Of a stretch of DNA of 6,928 nucleotides, positions 1 through 6,527 are shown in pieces. Position 1 is the first letter of the stretch, and every line of letters starts with the position of its first letter. Position numbers and translations under genes: made by a program. The notes below the pieces were generated by a model, which saw only the letters and a list, made by a program, of their open reading frames with translations, was not told the DNA's origin and did no database searches. Source of the DNA: JBBKWQ01 sp037969115 (lineage in GTDB: Bacteria; Actinomycetota; Acidimicrobiia; Acidimicrobiales; Ilumatobacteraceae); contig JBBKWQ010000124.1 of assembly GCA_037969115.1 (NCBI GenBank), positions 1-6,928 of the forward strand, given 5' to 3'.

Positions 1-996
1 CAACAGGGGGGTGGACGCGGACACGAGTCTGTTGAAGAGCTCGTGGGCCGTCGTCGCGGAACGGACCGCCACACGCGGCAGGTGGCGGGCGGCGATGTCC
101 TCGGGCGTCACCACGGTTGCATCGTGCATATTGGCGACACTGGCCACGAACCGCTCGTCGACAATTCCGGCGAGCAGGTTCGGCGTTGTTGAATCGTTGG
201 TGGGAGCCGACACGGCGGCGAATGGGTGGGCGAACAGCTGCGGCACCGGAAATCCTTCGTCGATCAGGCGGCTGATCGAGAGGTCCAGGTCTGCGGTCAC
301 GCGGGTCGTCCACTCGTCGATCGTCTCCACTCGTTGCTCGAGCGGGAGCCACTCGCGGGTGAGCAAGAATGCGCCGACGTCCCCGTCGGCGGCGCTCGCC
401 GGGACCTGGACGTGTCCGGCATGGGTGTGCGCCTCGATGTCCCACCGCCCGGAATCGTGAAGTGCGCGCAGGTCGTTCCACGACATGTAGTAGCGGGGAC
501 TCTTGCCGACGCTGCCGCTGATGACGAACACGACGGCCGTGAAACCGTGACGTTCGAGGATCTTGTCCGCCCAGGTGCGGACGCCATTGGTGCCGTCATC
601 GAAGGTGATCAGCACGGAGCGAGGAGGGACCGGCTCTCCCGCCATGTAACCGACGAGCTGATCGACGGTGATCGAGACGAAACCCGCCGCTTCGAGCATG
701 GCCATCTGCTCCTCGAGCGCGGTCGGCGTGACATCGTACAGGCGGTCGTCGGCGTGGTCGGGAGAGATGTCGTGGTAGGAGATGATCACGGGGGCCGCCG
801 CACCAGGAACGGCGGCGAACGCCTCGTAGTCGGCGAGGTGGGCCGCGCTCAGCGCCGCAGCAGGGGTCGAGCGCGTGACCGGCGGGGCGTCGCGGATCCA
901 TCGCCACGCCGCTCCGACCGGCACGACAACGGCAGCGAACACGATCAGTGCGCTGACCGAGCGGACGACGACTTCCTTCGCCGGCCGCCCGCTCAT
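1..996 (-). CDS. Membrane-anchored polysaccharide deacetylase, PgaB/NodB-like (partial, C-terminus beyond left edge)
   Basis: The frame is open from an ATG at 996 to base 1 (332 codons, no stop), so the C-terminus is missing. Residues ~12-30 form one hydrophobic segment after a basic N-terminus, suggesting a signal anchor with the enzyme outside the membrane. Carbohydrate esterase family 4 motifs follow in order: SYHD at 73-76, TFDDG at 131-135 (D133 likely catalytic base, D134 metal ligand), EAHTHAGH at 188-195 (H190 and H195 as the metal-binding HTxxxH pair), FAHPF at 255-259 (position of the usual FAYPYG motif), and LPRVAV at 306-311. The order and the HTxxxH form resemble PgaB/IcaB, which remove acetyl groups from poly-beta-1,6-GlcNAc. 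The core domain therefore looks complete. The start overlaps the synthase stop as ATGA. Only a GGGG touching the ATG could act as ribosome binding site, so coupled translation is likely. The family assignment is firm; the substrate is inferred from neighbours. Confidence 0.9.
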   Translation of the reverse strand, partial: MSGRPAKEVVVRSVSALIVFAAVVVPVGAAWRWIRDAPPVTRSTPAAALSAAHLADYEAFAAVPGAAAPVIISYHDISPDHADDRLYDVTPTALEEQMAMLEAAGFVSITVDQLVGYMAGEPVPPRSVLITFDDGTNGVRTWADKILERHGFTAVVFVISGSVGKSPRYYMSWNDLRALHDSGRWDIEAHTHAGHVQVPASAADGDVGAFLLTREWLPLEQRVETIDEWTTRVTADLDLSISRLIDEGFPVPQLFAHPFAAVSAPTNDSTTPNLLAGIVDERFVASVANMHDATVVTPEDIAARHLPRVAVRSATTAHELFNRLVSASTPLL

Positions 997-2507
997 CCCC
1001 GCGACCACACTGAACGCCGGAGGGTCAACGCCGACCAGGAAATCAGCCACGACAACACGACCGCCGAGATCACGGTCATCAGCGGACGGTAGATCCATTT
1101 GGGGTCACCAGGGTTCTGCACCCGGTAGGCGCCTCCCCAGGCCAGGCCTTTGACAGCGACCCCGGCCAGGTAGAGGCATGTGAGGAAGTAGCGGTCGTGG
1201 AGCGGCAACCAGACGAGGTGGAGGAACACCATCGCCGGCGCGAGCGTGACCCAGAGGGCGTGACCGTAGTAAAGCGCCGCGGGCACCGTGCCGCGGCGCC
1301 ACATCCACGACGAGTTGAACGCCACGTTCCGGATGAAGCTCTTCTTCCAGCGGACCTGCTGGCGCAAGAAACTTCGAGGGTTTTCGGGAACGTTGGTCCA
1401 GACCCGCGCCGAACGCGTGTACAGCACCTTCCAGGCTCGCGGTTCATGCGGCTCGTCGGCGACGAGTGGGTCGTCGGCGTGACGTGCCTTCAGCTTCTCG
1501 CCGATCCACTGTTGGCCGAGCACGTAGGCCGTGAGCTGCCGATCGGTTGCGAACAGGAAGGGCCGCCCGACGAAGCGGTCGCTGGCCCATGCGGGGAGGT
1601 AGTTGATGATGGCCTCGCGGCGAAATGCCGCCAGCGGGCCCGAGACGCATGAGACCGACCCGAACGACGACTCCGCTGCCTTCGAGATCGAGAACTGGCT
1701 GTCGTACCAGACGTCCTGCACTCGTGTGAGGAAAGAGTGGTCGGCGTTGAGTGCACGAGCATGGCCAGACAGGCCGCCCAGTTCAGGATCGGCCTCGAAC
1801 GCAGCGATGCACGTCGCGATCGCGTCCGACGCGAGCCAACAGTCCGAGTCGGTGAACACGAAGTACTCGCCGGATGCGTGTCGCGCCGCAGTGACGAGGG
1901 CGGCCTTCTTGCCGATACTCACATCCAGGCAGAGCACCGTGAGCCGCCGGTCGCAGTCGGCTATCCGCTCGAGTACGGCTCGAGTGCCGTCGGTGGACCC
2001 GTCGTCGATGACGAAGAGCTCGATGTTCCGGTACGAGGAATCGAGCACCGATCGGACGCACTGCTCGATGTTGTCCTGCTCGTTCTTCACCGGGATGAAG
2101 AACGTCACCAGACGTTCGCCGAGGACGGTTGGCGGCACCGCCGTCGCAGCAGGATCGCGGTAACGAACGAAGGCGAGGTAGAAGATCGAGACGGTGGAGA
2201 GGATCACGGCCATGCCGTAGACGCCGATGATCCCTCGCTGGCCGACGTGCGGGAATCGCCATGCGACGAGCATGAGCGCCGGGAAGACGACGAGGGCGAG
2301 CATGGCGCGGCGCACGGCATGCTCCGTCCTCCCGTCGAGCGTGTGCATCCACGACCGAAGGCTGCGTCGGTCCGACGCCGATCGCAGGCGGCCGGGCGAC
2401 AGACCGCCGGGCAGGGAATCGCGCGAGGCGGCCTCCGCCGACGCATGCTCGATCGTGATGGTCGCCGCCGGTGGCTCGAGGACTGCGGTCTCTTCGGCCA
2501 ACGTCAT
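993..2507 (-). CDS. Processive family 2 glycosyltransferase, hyaluronan/chitin synthase/NodC-like
   Basis: This 504-residue membrane enzyme is predicted to polymerise a beta-linked polysaccharide from UDP-sugars at the cytoplasmic face. After a ~60-residue polar N-terminus come hydrophobic segments at ~68-83 and ~92-113, then the GT-A domain: DDGSTDGT at 168-175, TDSD at 219-222 (metal-binding DxD), SGPLAAFRRE at 289-298, ATDRQLT at 320-326 (position of the usual GEDRxLT), and QQVRW at 383-387 (QxxRW of processive synthases). Three more hydrophobic segments follow at ~408-433, 437-458 and 471-492. This set matches class I hyaluronan synthase, NodC and chitin synthase. I chose the ATG at 2507 because it overlaps the dehydrogenase stop as ATGA. 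A longer frame reaches 2627, but its extra 40 residues are Arg-rich and lie inside the upstream gene. The nearest purine-rich site (GGGAG) is 19 nt away, so translation probably depends on coupling. Whether it makes hyaluronan-, chitin- or PNAG-like polymer cannot be read from motifs. Confidence 0.93.
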   Translation of the reverse strand: MTLAEETAVLEPPAATITIEHASAEAASRDSLPGGLSPGRLRSASDRRSLRSWMHTLDGRTEHAVRRAMLALVVFPALMLVAWRFPHVGQRGIIGVYGMAVILSTVSIFYLAFVRYRDPAATAVPPTVLGERLVTFFIPVKNEQDNIEQCVRSVLDSSYRNIELFVIDDGSTDGTRAVLERIADCDRRLTVLCLDVSIGKKAALVTAARHASGEYFVFTDSDCWLASDAIATCIAAFEADPELGGLSGHARALNADHSFLTRVQDVWYDSQFSISKAAESSFGSVSCVSGPLAAFRREAIINYLPAWASDRFVGRPFLFATDRQLTAYVLGQQWIGEKLKARHADDPLVADEPHEPRAWKVLYTRSARVWTNVPENPRSFLRQQVRWKKSFIRNVAFNSSWMWRRGTVPAALYYGHALWVTLAPAMVFLHLVWLPLHDRYFLTCLYLAGVAVKGLAWGGAYRVQNPGDPKWIYRPLMTVISAVVLSWLISWSALTLRRSVWSRG

Positions 2508-3811
2508 TGCACGATCCGGTTGGCGGCTCCCGGCAAGCCATGTGTCGTGTCGAGCACGACGGACACGTCGTCGAGCCACGAGAGGTCGACGTCGGCGTGG
2601 AGCGTGTGGATGATGGCCAGGTCCCACCGCTGAAGGGTGGGGTCGGTTCGAACGACCGTGGTGCCGTCGTGCAGGCGGACGCTCGAGACGAGCGAATCGG
2701 TGAACGCGACGACAGCGCCGCGGTCACGCAGGGTCTGCATGATCTCGAGTGCCGCCGACTCGCGGGTGTCCTCGACGTTCGGCTTGTACGAGACTCCGAC
2801 GACGACGATGCGTGCCTCGGCGACCGGCGTGCCACTGATCGAGAGTCCTTCACGCGCGCGGGAGACGACTTGCGAGGGCCGGCCGGCGATGCGCGTCATC
2901 GCGGTCTCGATCAGGGGCGCGTCGACTCGGTGAGCGCGAAGCATCCACAACAGGTAATGCGGATCGCAGGGAATGCAATGACCGCCCACACCGGCTCCCG
3001 GGTAGAACGGCATGAAGCCGTACGGCTTCGTCGCTGCCGCCTCGATCACCTCGGTGATGTCGAGGTCCATCGTGCCGGCGATGTCGGACATCTCGTTGGC
3101 GAGCGCGATGTTGACCGCTCGGAACGTGTTCTCGTACAGCTTGGTCAGCTCTGCGGCCTCGGGCGATGACACCGTGTGCACCTCCGAGGCGACCAGGCCG
3201 ACCGCAGCAGCGGCGCGCCCGGCGCATTCTGCAGTGGCGCCGCCGACGACCCGAGGCACGCGCTCCTGGAGGTGGGTGCGGTTCCCCGGATCGATGCGCT
3301 CAGGGCTGAACGCGACGTGGACGTCTTTTCCGACCACCCATCCTCGTTCGGTCAGCGGTGCGACCAGGAGATCGCGTGTCGTTCCGACATAGCTCGTGGA
3401 AGTGAGCACGATGGTCTGGCCGGAGCGGGTGTGCTCGACGACCGAGGCGCACGCAGCCCGCAGCGCCGTGAGATCGGGCACCTGGTGCCGATCGACCGGA
3501 GTCGGGACGCAGATCATCACGACGTCGGCCTCCGACGCCCGCCACCCGTCCGTCGTCAGTTGCAGTTGCTCGTTCTCGAGCACGGGAATCAGCCGAACGG
3601 CGTCGTCCTCGACCAGATCGACGTGTGCCGCGCGAATAGCGTCGAGTCGAGAATCGAGGACGTCGATGCCGATCACCGTCTTCCCCGTCGAGGCGAGCCC
3701 GATCGCAGTCGGCAGGCCGACGTAACCCAGTCCCACGATCGCAATCGTCGCAGCCCGGTGCTCCGCGGGCGTCGAATGATCCCGGTCGGGGTTGGTCGTA
3801 TTGGCAGTCAC
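2504..3811 (-). CDS. Nucleotide-sugar 6-dehydrogenase, UDP-GlcNAc (WbpA/TviB) type
   Basis: This 435-residue protein should oxidise C6 of a UDP-hexose to UDP-hexuronic acid in two NAD-dependent steps. The Rossmann motif GLGYVGLP is at 27-34. The FSPER motif is at 168-172. ELTKLYENTFRAVNIALANE at 221-240 carries the conserved Lys (K224). GVGGHCIPCDP at 274-284 holds the catalytic Cys279, and GVSYKPNVEDTRES at 339-352 marks the C-terminal domain. The context FYPGAGVGGHCIP resembles UDP-GlcNAc dehydrogenases (WbpA, TviB) and WecC more than UDP-glucose dehydrogenases, which carry GYGGYCLPKD there. UDP-GlcNAcA is thus the favoured product, with UDP-GlcA or UDP-ManNAcA possible. Residue 282 is Cys where Val or Ile is common. 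The GTG at 3811 was chosen because GGAGG lies just upstream and the conserved domain begins ~20 residues later; an upstream ATG at 3928 adds 39 unlike residues. It is the first gene of the three-gene unit. Confidence 0.92.
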   Translation of the reverse strand: MTANTTNPDRDHSTPAEHRAATIAIVGLGYVGLPTAIGLASTGKTVIGIDVLDSRLDAIRAAHVDLVEDDAVRLIPVLENEQLQLTTDGWRASEADVVMICVPTPVDRHQVPDLTALRAACASVVEHTRSGQTIVLTSTSYVGTTRDLLVAPLTERGWVVGKDVHVAFSPERIDPGNRTHLQERVPRVVGGATAECAGRAAAAVGLVASEVHTVSSPEAAELTKLYENTFRAVNIALANEMSDIAGTMDLDITEVIEAAATKPYGFMPFYPGAGVGGHCIPCDPHYLLWMLRAHRVDAPLIETAMTRIAGRPSQVVSRAREGLSISGTPVAEARIVVVGVSYKPNVEDTRESAALEIMQTLRDRGAVVAFTDSLVSSVRLHDGTTVVRTDPTLQRWDLAIIHTLHADVDLSWLDDVSVVLDTTHGLPGAANRIVQ

Positions 3812-3815
3812 GGTG

Positions 3816-3820
3816 CCTCC
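3816..3820 (-). promoter_or_regulatory. Ribosome binding site of the dehydrogenase (GGAGG before GTG)
   Basis: Read on the minus strand, GGAGG is followed by four bases (CACC) and then the GTG start. The match to the anti-Shine-Dalgarno sequence is strong though the spacing is short. It decides the GTG over the upstream ATG at 3928. It is the only strong ribosome binding site in the three-gene polysaccharide unit. Confidence 0.7.
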
Positions 3821-4550
3821 ATAAGCGCGAAAGGGATGATGCGAGCATCGGCCTCGCCACTTGCCGTCCACGACGAATGCATCACCGCATTTAGTCCAAC
3901 ACTTCCCCGTGTGTGCCAGCTGAAACATACTGCGTTTACGGGCATCGCTCGCGCGCTTTTCCGAAACCTCGCCTCGAAACTCTCCGGGTTTCTTGTTCGA
4001 CGACGTCTGGTCCGACCATTACCACGGAGAGAGACCATTTGGCCGCTCATTGAAGCGGAATGCGATGCTCGCATTTGGTGGTCAGGCGCACACTCTTCGT
4101 TGCATTTGGGTCGGACTGTCGCAGCTGTTCACGAATGGCGCGACGTGGCACCTCGTTCTATTGCGCTATGGAGCACCTGGCCCGGCATGAGCACCACCAG
4201 GCCGAGATGCTCGACCGGCGATCGGGTTTGGTGGAGGTGTTGCGAGGTCGACCCCGGATGTTTGTATTCGGTGCATGCCCTTGGCGGCGGTCTCGAATCC
4301 GGTGCAGCGCCACGATCGGCGGCGCTTGCTCACACCCTATTCAGACGTGCTTGATTCAGACCTAATGGGTGCGTGTCCGGCGGTTGGTATGGATTGACGT
4401 CTGAGCGGCGTCGGACTGCTCCGCCAGCGTATTTCGACGGCTCAGCGACCAGGGTGAGACGTCCCAGATCCGGCACCATTCGCACGCCGACGCGCTCCAT
4501 ATCGTGCGGGCAAGCGACGGACGATCCGGACCAGATGTGGAGCGGGCATT

Positions 4551-4562
4551 CCCCACGTGGGG
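4551..4562. promoter_or_regulatory. Perfect 12-bp palindrome CCCCACGTGGGG, candidate operator
   Basis: The 12 bases are exactly self-complementary with a CACGTG core, and the symmetry stops at the next base on each side. A dimeric regulator could bind such a site. It lies ~360 bp before the protease start and ~740 bp before the dehydrogenase start, inside non-coding DNA. No regulator gene is present in the window, so its role is inferred only from symmetry and location. Confidence 0.35.
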
Positions 4563-4740
4563 TCGATGGCGTTCGTCTGGGCCATAACGGTTCGGCCTCC
4601 GACATCGTTCGGTGACATACAACCGCGCTCCGCGGTCGATTCTGAAGGGCAGGGAATCGGTCGAGACAACGTCCGTCCACGTCAGACCTCGAGCCGGAAC
4701 GACGGCGCTGAGCAGGGGTTCTTCGCGTGGCGTCGAAATT

Positions 4741-4770
4741 CAACACGCAGCAACGCGCCACAACGCCGAG
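4741..4770. repeat. Three direct repeats (CAACRC...) phased at exactly 10 bp
   Basis: Three consecutive decamers begin CAACACGC, CAACGCGC and CAACGCCG at 4741, 4751 and 4761. On the other strand this reads as GYGTTG every 10 bp. One-helical-turn spacing is typical of sites where a regulator binds cooperatively on one DNA face. The array sits ~150-180 bp before the protease start. Short G+C-rich repeats can arise by chance, so the regulatory reading is tentative. Confidence 0.35.
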
Positions 4771-4880
4771 TTACGAGTGCTTTCTGAGCGTTCACCTTCG
4801 ACTTCTTGACGGCACCCTTGCAACAGACTGAGCAAGAATTGAGTGGTGTCGGCCAGGAAATGTCCGTTTGATGACTCAGG

Positions 4881-4898
4881 CCGCGACAGAGGTCGCGG
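4881..4898 (+). other. Small stem-loop upstream of the protease ribosome binding site
   Basis: CCGCGAC at 4881-4887 pairs perfectly with GTCGCGG at 4892-4898 around the loop AGAG, giving a 7-bp, mostly G-C stem. It ends 13 bases before the GGAG of the protease gene, so in a transcript it would lie in the 5' leader. It has no trailing T-run, so it is not a usual intrinsic terminator. A role in mRNA stability or translation is possible. Confidence 0.35.
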
Positions 4899-4911
4899 TG
4901 CACGAAAGTAT

Positions 4912-4915
4912 GGAG
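4912..4915 (+). promoter_or_regulatory. Ribosome binding site of the S8 protease (GGAG)
   Basis: GGAG lies seven bases before the ATG at 4923, an ideal spacing. Another ATG at 4918 is only two bases from GGAG and is in a different frame without family motifs. The site therefore supports 4923 as the start. Confidence 0.7.
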
Positions 4916-4922
4916 TCATGAC

Positions 4923-6527
4923 ATGGGTACGAAGCGGGCAGCTTTGGAACAAACCACCGGCGGAAGGCGGCCCACCAACGGTCGCCACCGCACATCAATC
5001 GCAGTCGCCGGGATCCTCGTCGGAGTTCTGACGCTGGCAGTCGCGCCTGCGGTTTCAGCGAAGGGACCGAAGGGCGGCGGCAGATCTTCGACCGGTCCGC
5101 AAGCGTGCGCCGAGATGGCAGAGTCCACGACGTTGGCTCAATTGAACGCTGCAATCGGTGCCGACATCGCTCACGCCGGGAGCGGAAACGGACCTCGCGC
5201 ACAGCCTGGAGTGGGAGGCGACGGCATCGACATCGCCGTCATCGATACCGGGATCATGCCGATCGAGGATCTCGAGACGATCGACGGTCCCGACCTCTCT
5301 TTCGATGCAATCCACGCTGACCTGCGGTTCGGCGATCTGCACGGTCACGGCACGAACATGGCCGGAATCATCGCCGGCGTCGCTCCCGACAGCCGCCTCA
5401 TCGACGTCAAGGTCGGAGCGGCGGATGGCTCCGTCGATGTCTCACAGGTTATCGCGGGAATCGACTGGGTCGTCGAAAATCGCAACGCCAACGAGATGAA
5501 CATCCGGGTGATCAACCTGGCATACGGGACCGACGCCGACGCCGATTACATGACCGATCCGCTCGCACGAGCGGTCGAAAATGCCTGGCAGAAGGGCATC
5601 GTCGTCGTCGTCGCCGGGGGCAATGACGGACGTGGGGTACGCAGACTCGGCAACCCGGCCCTCGATCCGTTCGTGATCTCCGTCGCATCGACGGAATGGA
5701 ACATCGACGCCGGACTTTGGAAGGTTCCTTCGTACTCGTCGACCGGTGACGGAAACCGCAACTCCGACCTCGTCGCGCCGGGCACGAACGTCTTGAGCTT
5801 GAACGTGCCAGGCTCATATCTCGCAACCACCTACCCCGCAGCAGTTTGCGACGACGGAAAAACCTTGCACCTCCGCGGTACGGGCACGTCACAGAGTGCT
5901 GCCTCAGTGTCGGGCGCCGTCGCGCTCCTCTTGGAGGCCCGGCCGGCTCTCACGCCCGATCAGGTCAAATGGATTCTGACGAATTCGGCAACCGAACTCG
6001 TCAACGACAATGGCGACCCGATCAAGGAAGATCGTCAAGGAAGCGGCATGGTCGACGTTTCGGCTGCCCTGCAGACTCCGACCCCGTCGATTCTCGAGTC
6101 GCTGCAGGCGTTCCCGGTCTCGACCGGAACCGGATCGATTGATGCATCACGCGGCGACATGTTCATCGGAACCAGCGGCGACTTGCTCGAAGGTGAATAC
6201 ACGGCGTACGGCGAACCCTTCTCATCAGTCACGCACTCAGCACTGCAGGCGTCGGACACCGCGTGGACGAACCAGACGTGGGACGCCGAAGAATGGACGG
6301 GTGGCACATGGTCGGGGGCTTCATGGTCTGGCGCCTCATGGTCGGGTGCAAGCTGGTCTGGTGCGTCATGGTCTGGAGCGAGCTGGTCCGGAGCGAGCTG
6401 GTCAGGTGCTTCGTGGTCCGGCGCTTCATGGTCTGGCGCTTCATGGTCTGGCGCCTCATGGTCGGGTGCGAGTTGGTCGGGTGCGAGTTGGTCCGGGGCT
6501 TCGTGGTCCGGCGCGAGCTGGTCATGA
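4923..6527 (+). CDS. Secreted subtilisin-like (S8) serine protease with Trp-pentad C-terminal tail
   Basis: The 534-residue product should be exported and cleave proteins outside the cell. A basic N-terminus and hydrophobic segment at ~24-45 end in VSA|KG, a good signal peptidase I site after A46. The catalytic triad is intact: D108 in AVIDTG, H142 in GHGTN and S323 in GTSQSA. N234 in AGGNDG is the oxyanion-hole Asn. The segment between signal peptide and D108 is too short for a full I9 propeptide. The only two cysteines, C62 and C309, could form a disulfide. The domain ends near residue 385; a linker then leads to tryptophans every five residues from W448 to W533, ending on WS. The start is fixed by GGAG seven bases upstream. 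The stop overlaps the next ATG. S8 proteases with Trp/Ser/Gly-rich tails recur in actinobacteria as I recall, but this was not searched. Family and secretion are firm; substrate and tail function are unknown. Confidence 0.95.
   Translation: MGTKRAALEQTTGGRRPTNGRHRTSIAVAGILVGVLTLAVAPAVSAKGPKGGGRSSTGPQACAEMAESTTLAQLNAAIGADIAHAGSGNGPRAQPGVGGDGIDIAVIDTGIMPIEDLETIDGPDLSFDAIHADLRFGDLHGHGTNMAGIIAGVAPDSRLIDVKVGAADGSVDVSQVIAGIDWVVENRNANEMNIRVINLAYGTDADADYMTDPLARAVENAWQKGIVVVVAGGNDGRGVRRLGNPALDPFVISVASTEWNIDAGLWKVPSYSSTGDGNRNSDLVAPGTNVLSLNVPGSYLATTYPAAVCDDGKTLHLRGTGTSQSAASVSGAVALLLEARPALTPDQVKWILTNSATELVNDNGDPIKEDRQGSGMVDVSAALQTPTPSILESLQAFPVSTGTGSIDASRGDMFIGTSGDLLEGEYTAYGEPFSSVTHSALQASDTAWTNQTWDAEEWTGGTWSGASWSGASWSGASWSGASWSGASWSGASWSGASWSGASWSGASWSGASWSGASWSGASWSGASWSGASWS
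6309..6518 (+). repeat. Fourteen tandem 15-bp units, each encoding WSGAS
   Basis: Fourteen in-frame 15-base units encode identical WSGAS pentapeptides (residues 463-532), followed by TGG TCA TGA (W, S, stop). Three looser units before them (WTNQT, WDAEE, WTGGT; from 6264) keep the same Trp spacing. The DNA units differ strongly at synonymous sites: twelve of fourteen are distinct. Only units 2 and 10, and units 11 and 12, are identical. The amino acid pattern is therefore far better conserved than the DNA. Confidence 0.97.

Larger units (their letters stand above)
3812..4922. other. Divergent intergenic region of about 1.1 kb with no supported gene
   Basis: This stretch separates the leftward polysaccharide genes from the rightward protease genes. 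The frames open here encode Arg/Ser-rich, motif-free peptides, so I call no gene. Both units should have promoters here, but I see none that is convincing. A TTGACG at 4806-4811 could be a -35 box for the protease, yet the expected -10 position reads TGAGCA. Small repeats include CATTTGG at 4036, 4072 and 4103, ATTCAGAC at 4339 and 4354, and a 7-bp inverted repeat AATGCGA/TCGCATT at 4059-4075. Stronger elements are listed separately. The length leaves room for a long leader, a small RNA or decayed coding sequence, none of which is shown. Confidence 0.6.

Noticed and set aside
2508..2627. Longer 5' extension of the glycosyltransferase frame to 2627
   Set aside because: The extra 40 residues are Arg-rich and overlap the dehydrogenase coding sequence. 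The ATGA junction at 2507 explains the start better.
3808..4074. Minus-strand frame of 88 codons whose TGA overlaps the GTG of the dehydrogenase (GTGA), resembling the other couplings
   Set aside because: The peptide is Arg/Ser-rich without recognisable motifs, and the overlap can arise by chance from the GGAGGCACCGTGAC sequence. No ribosome binding site was noted at its start.
4059..4075. Inverted repeat AATGCGA/TCGCATT with a 3-nt loop followed by TT, a possible terminator
   Set aside because: The T-run is too short, and no gene ends nearby on either strand.
4036..4109. CATTTGG at 4036, 4072 and 4103 as a possible repeat array or CRISPR remnant
   Set aside because: The copies are only 7-8 bases with unequal spacing (36 and 31), and there is no conserved longer repeat or spacer structure.
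4330..4761. Minus-strand frame of 143 codons in the intergenic region
   Set aside because: Composition is Arg/Pro-rich, no motif or membrane segment is recognised, and no convincing ribosome binding site was seen. Long open frames are common in GC-rich non-coding DNA.
4806..4834. TTGACG at 4806-4811 as the -35 box of a sigma70 promoter for the protease
   Set aside because: The bases 17 nt downstream (TGAGCA) and neighbouring spacings do not resemble a -10 box.
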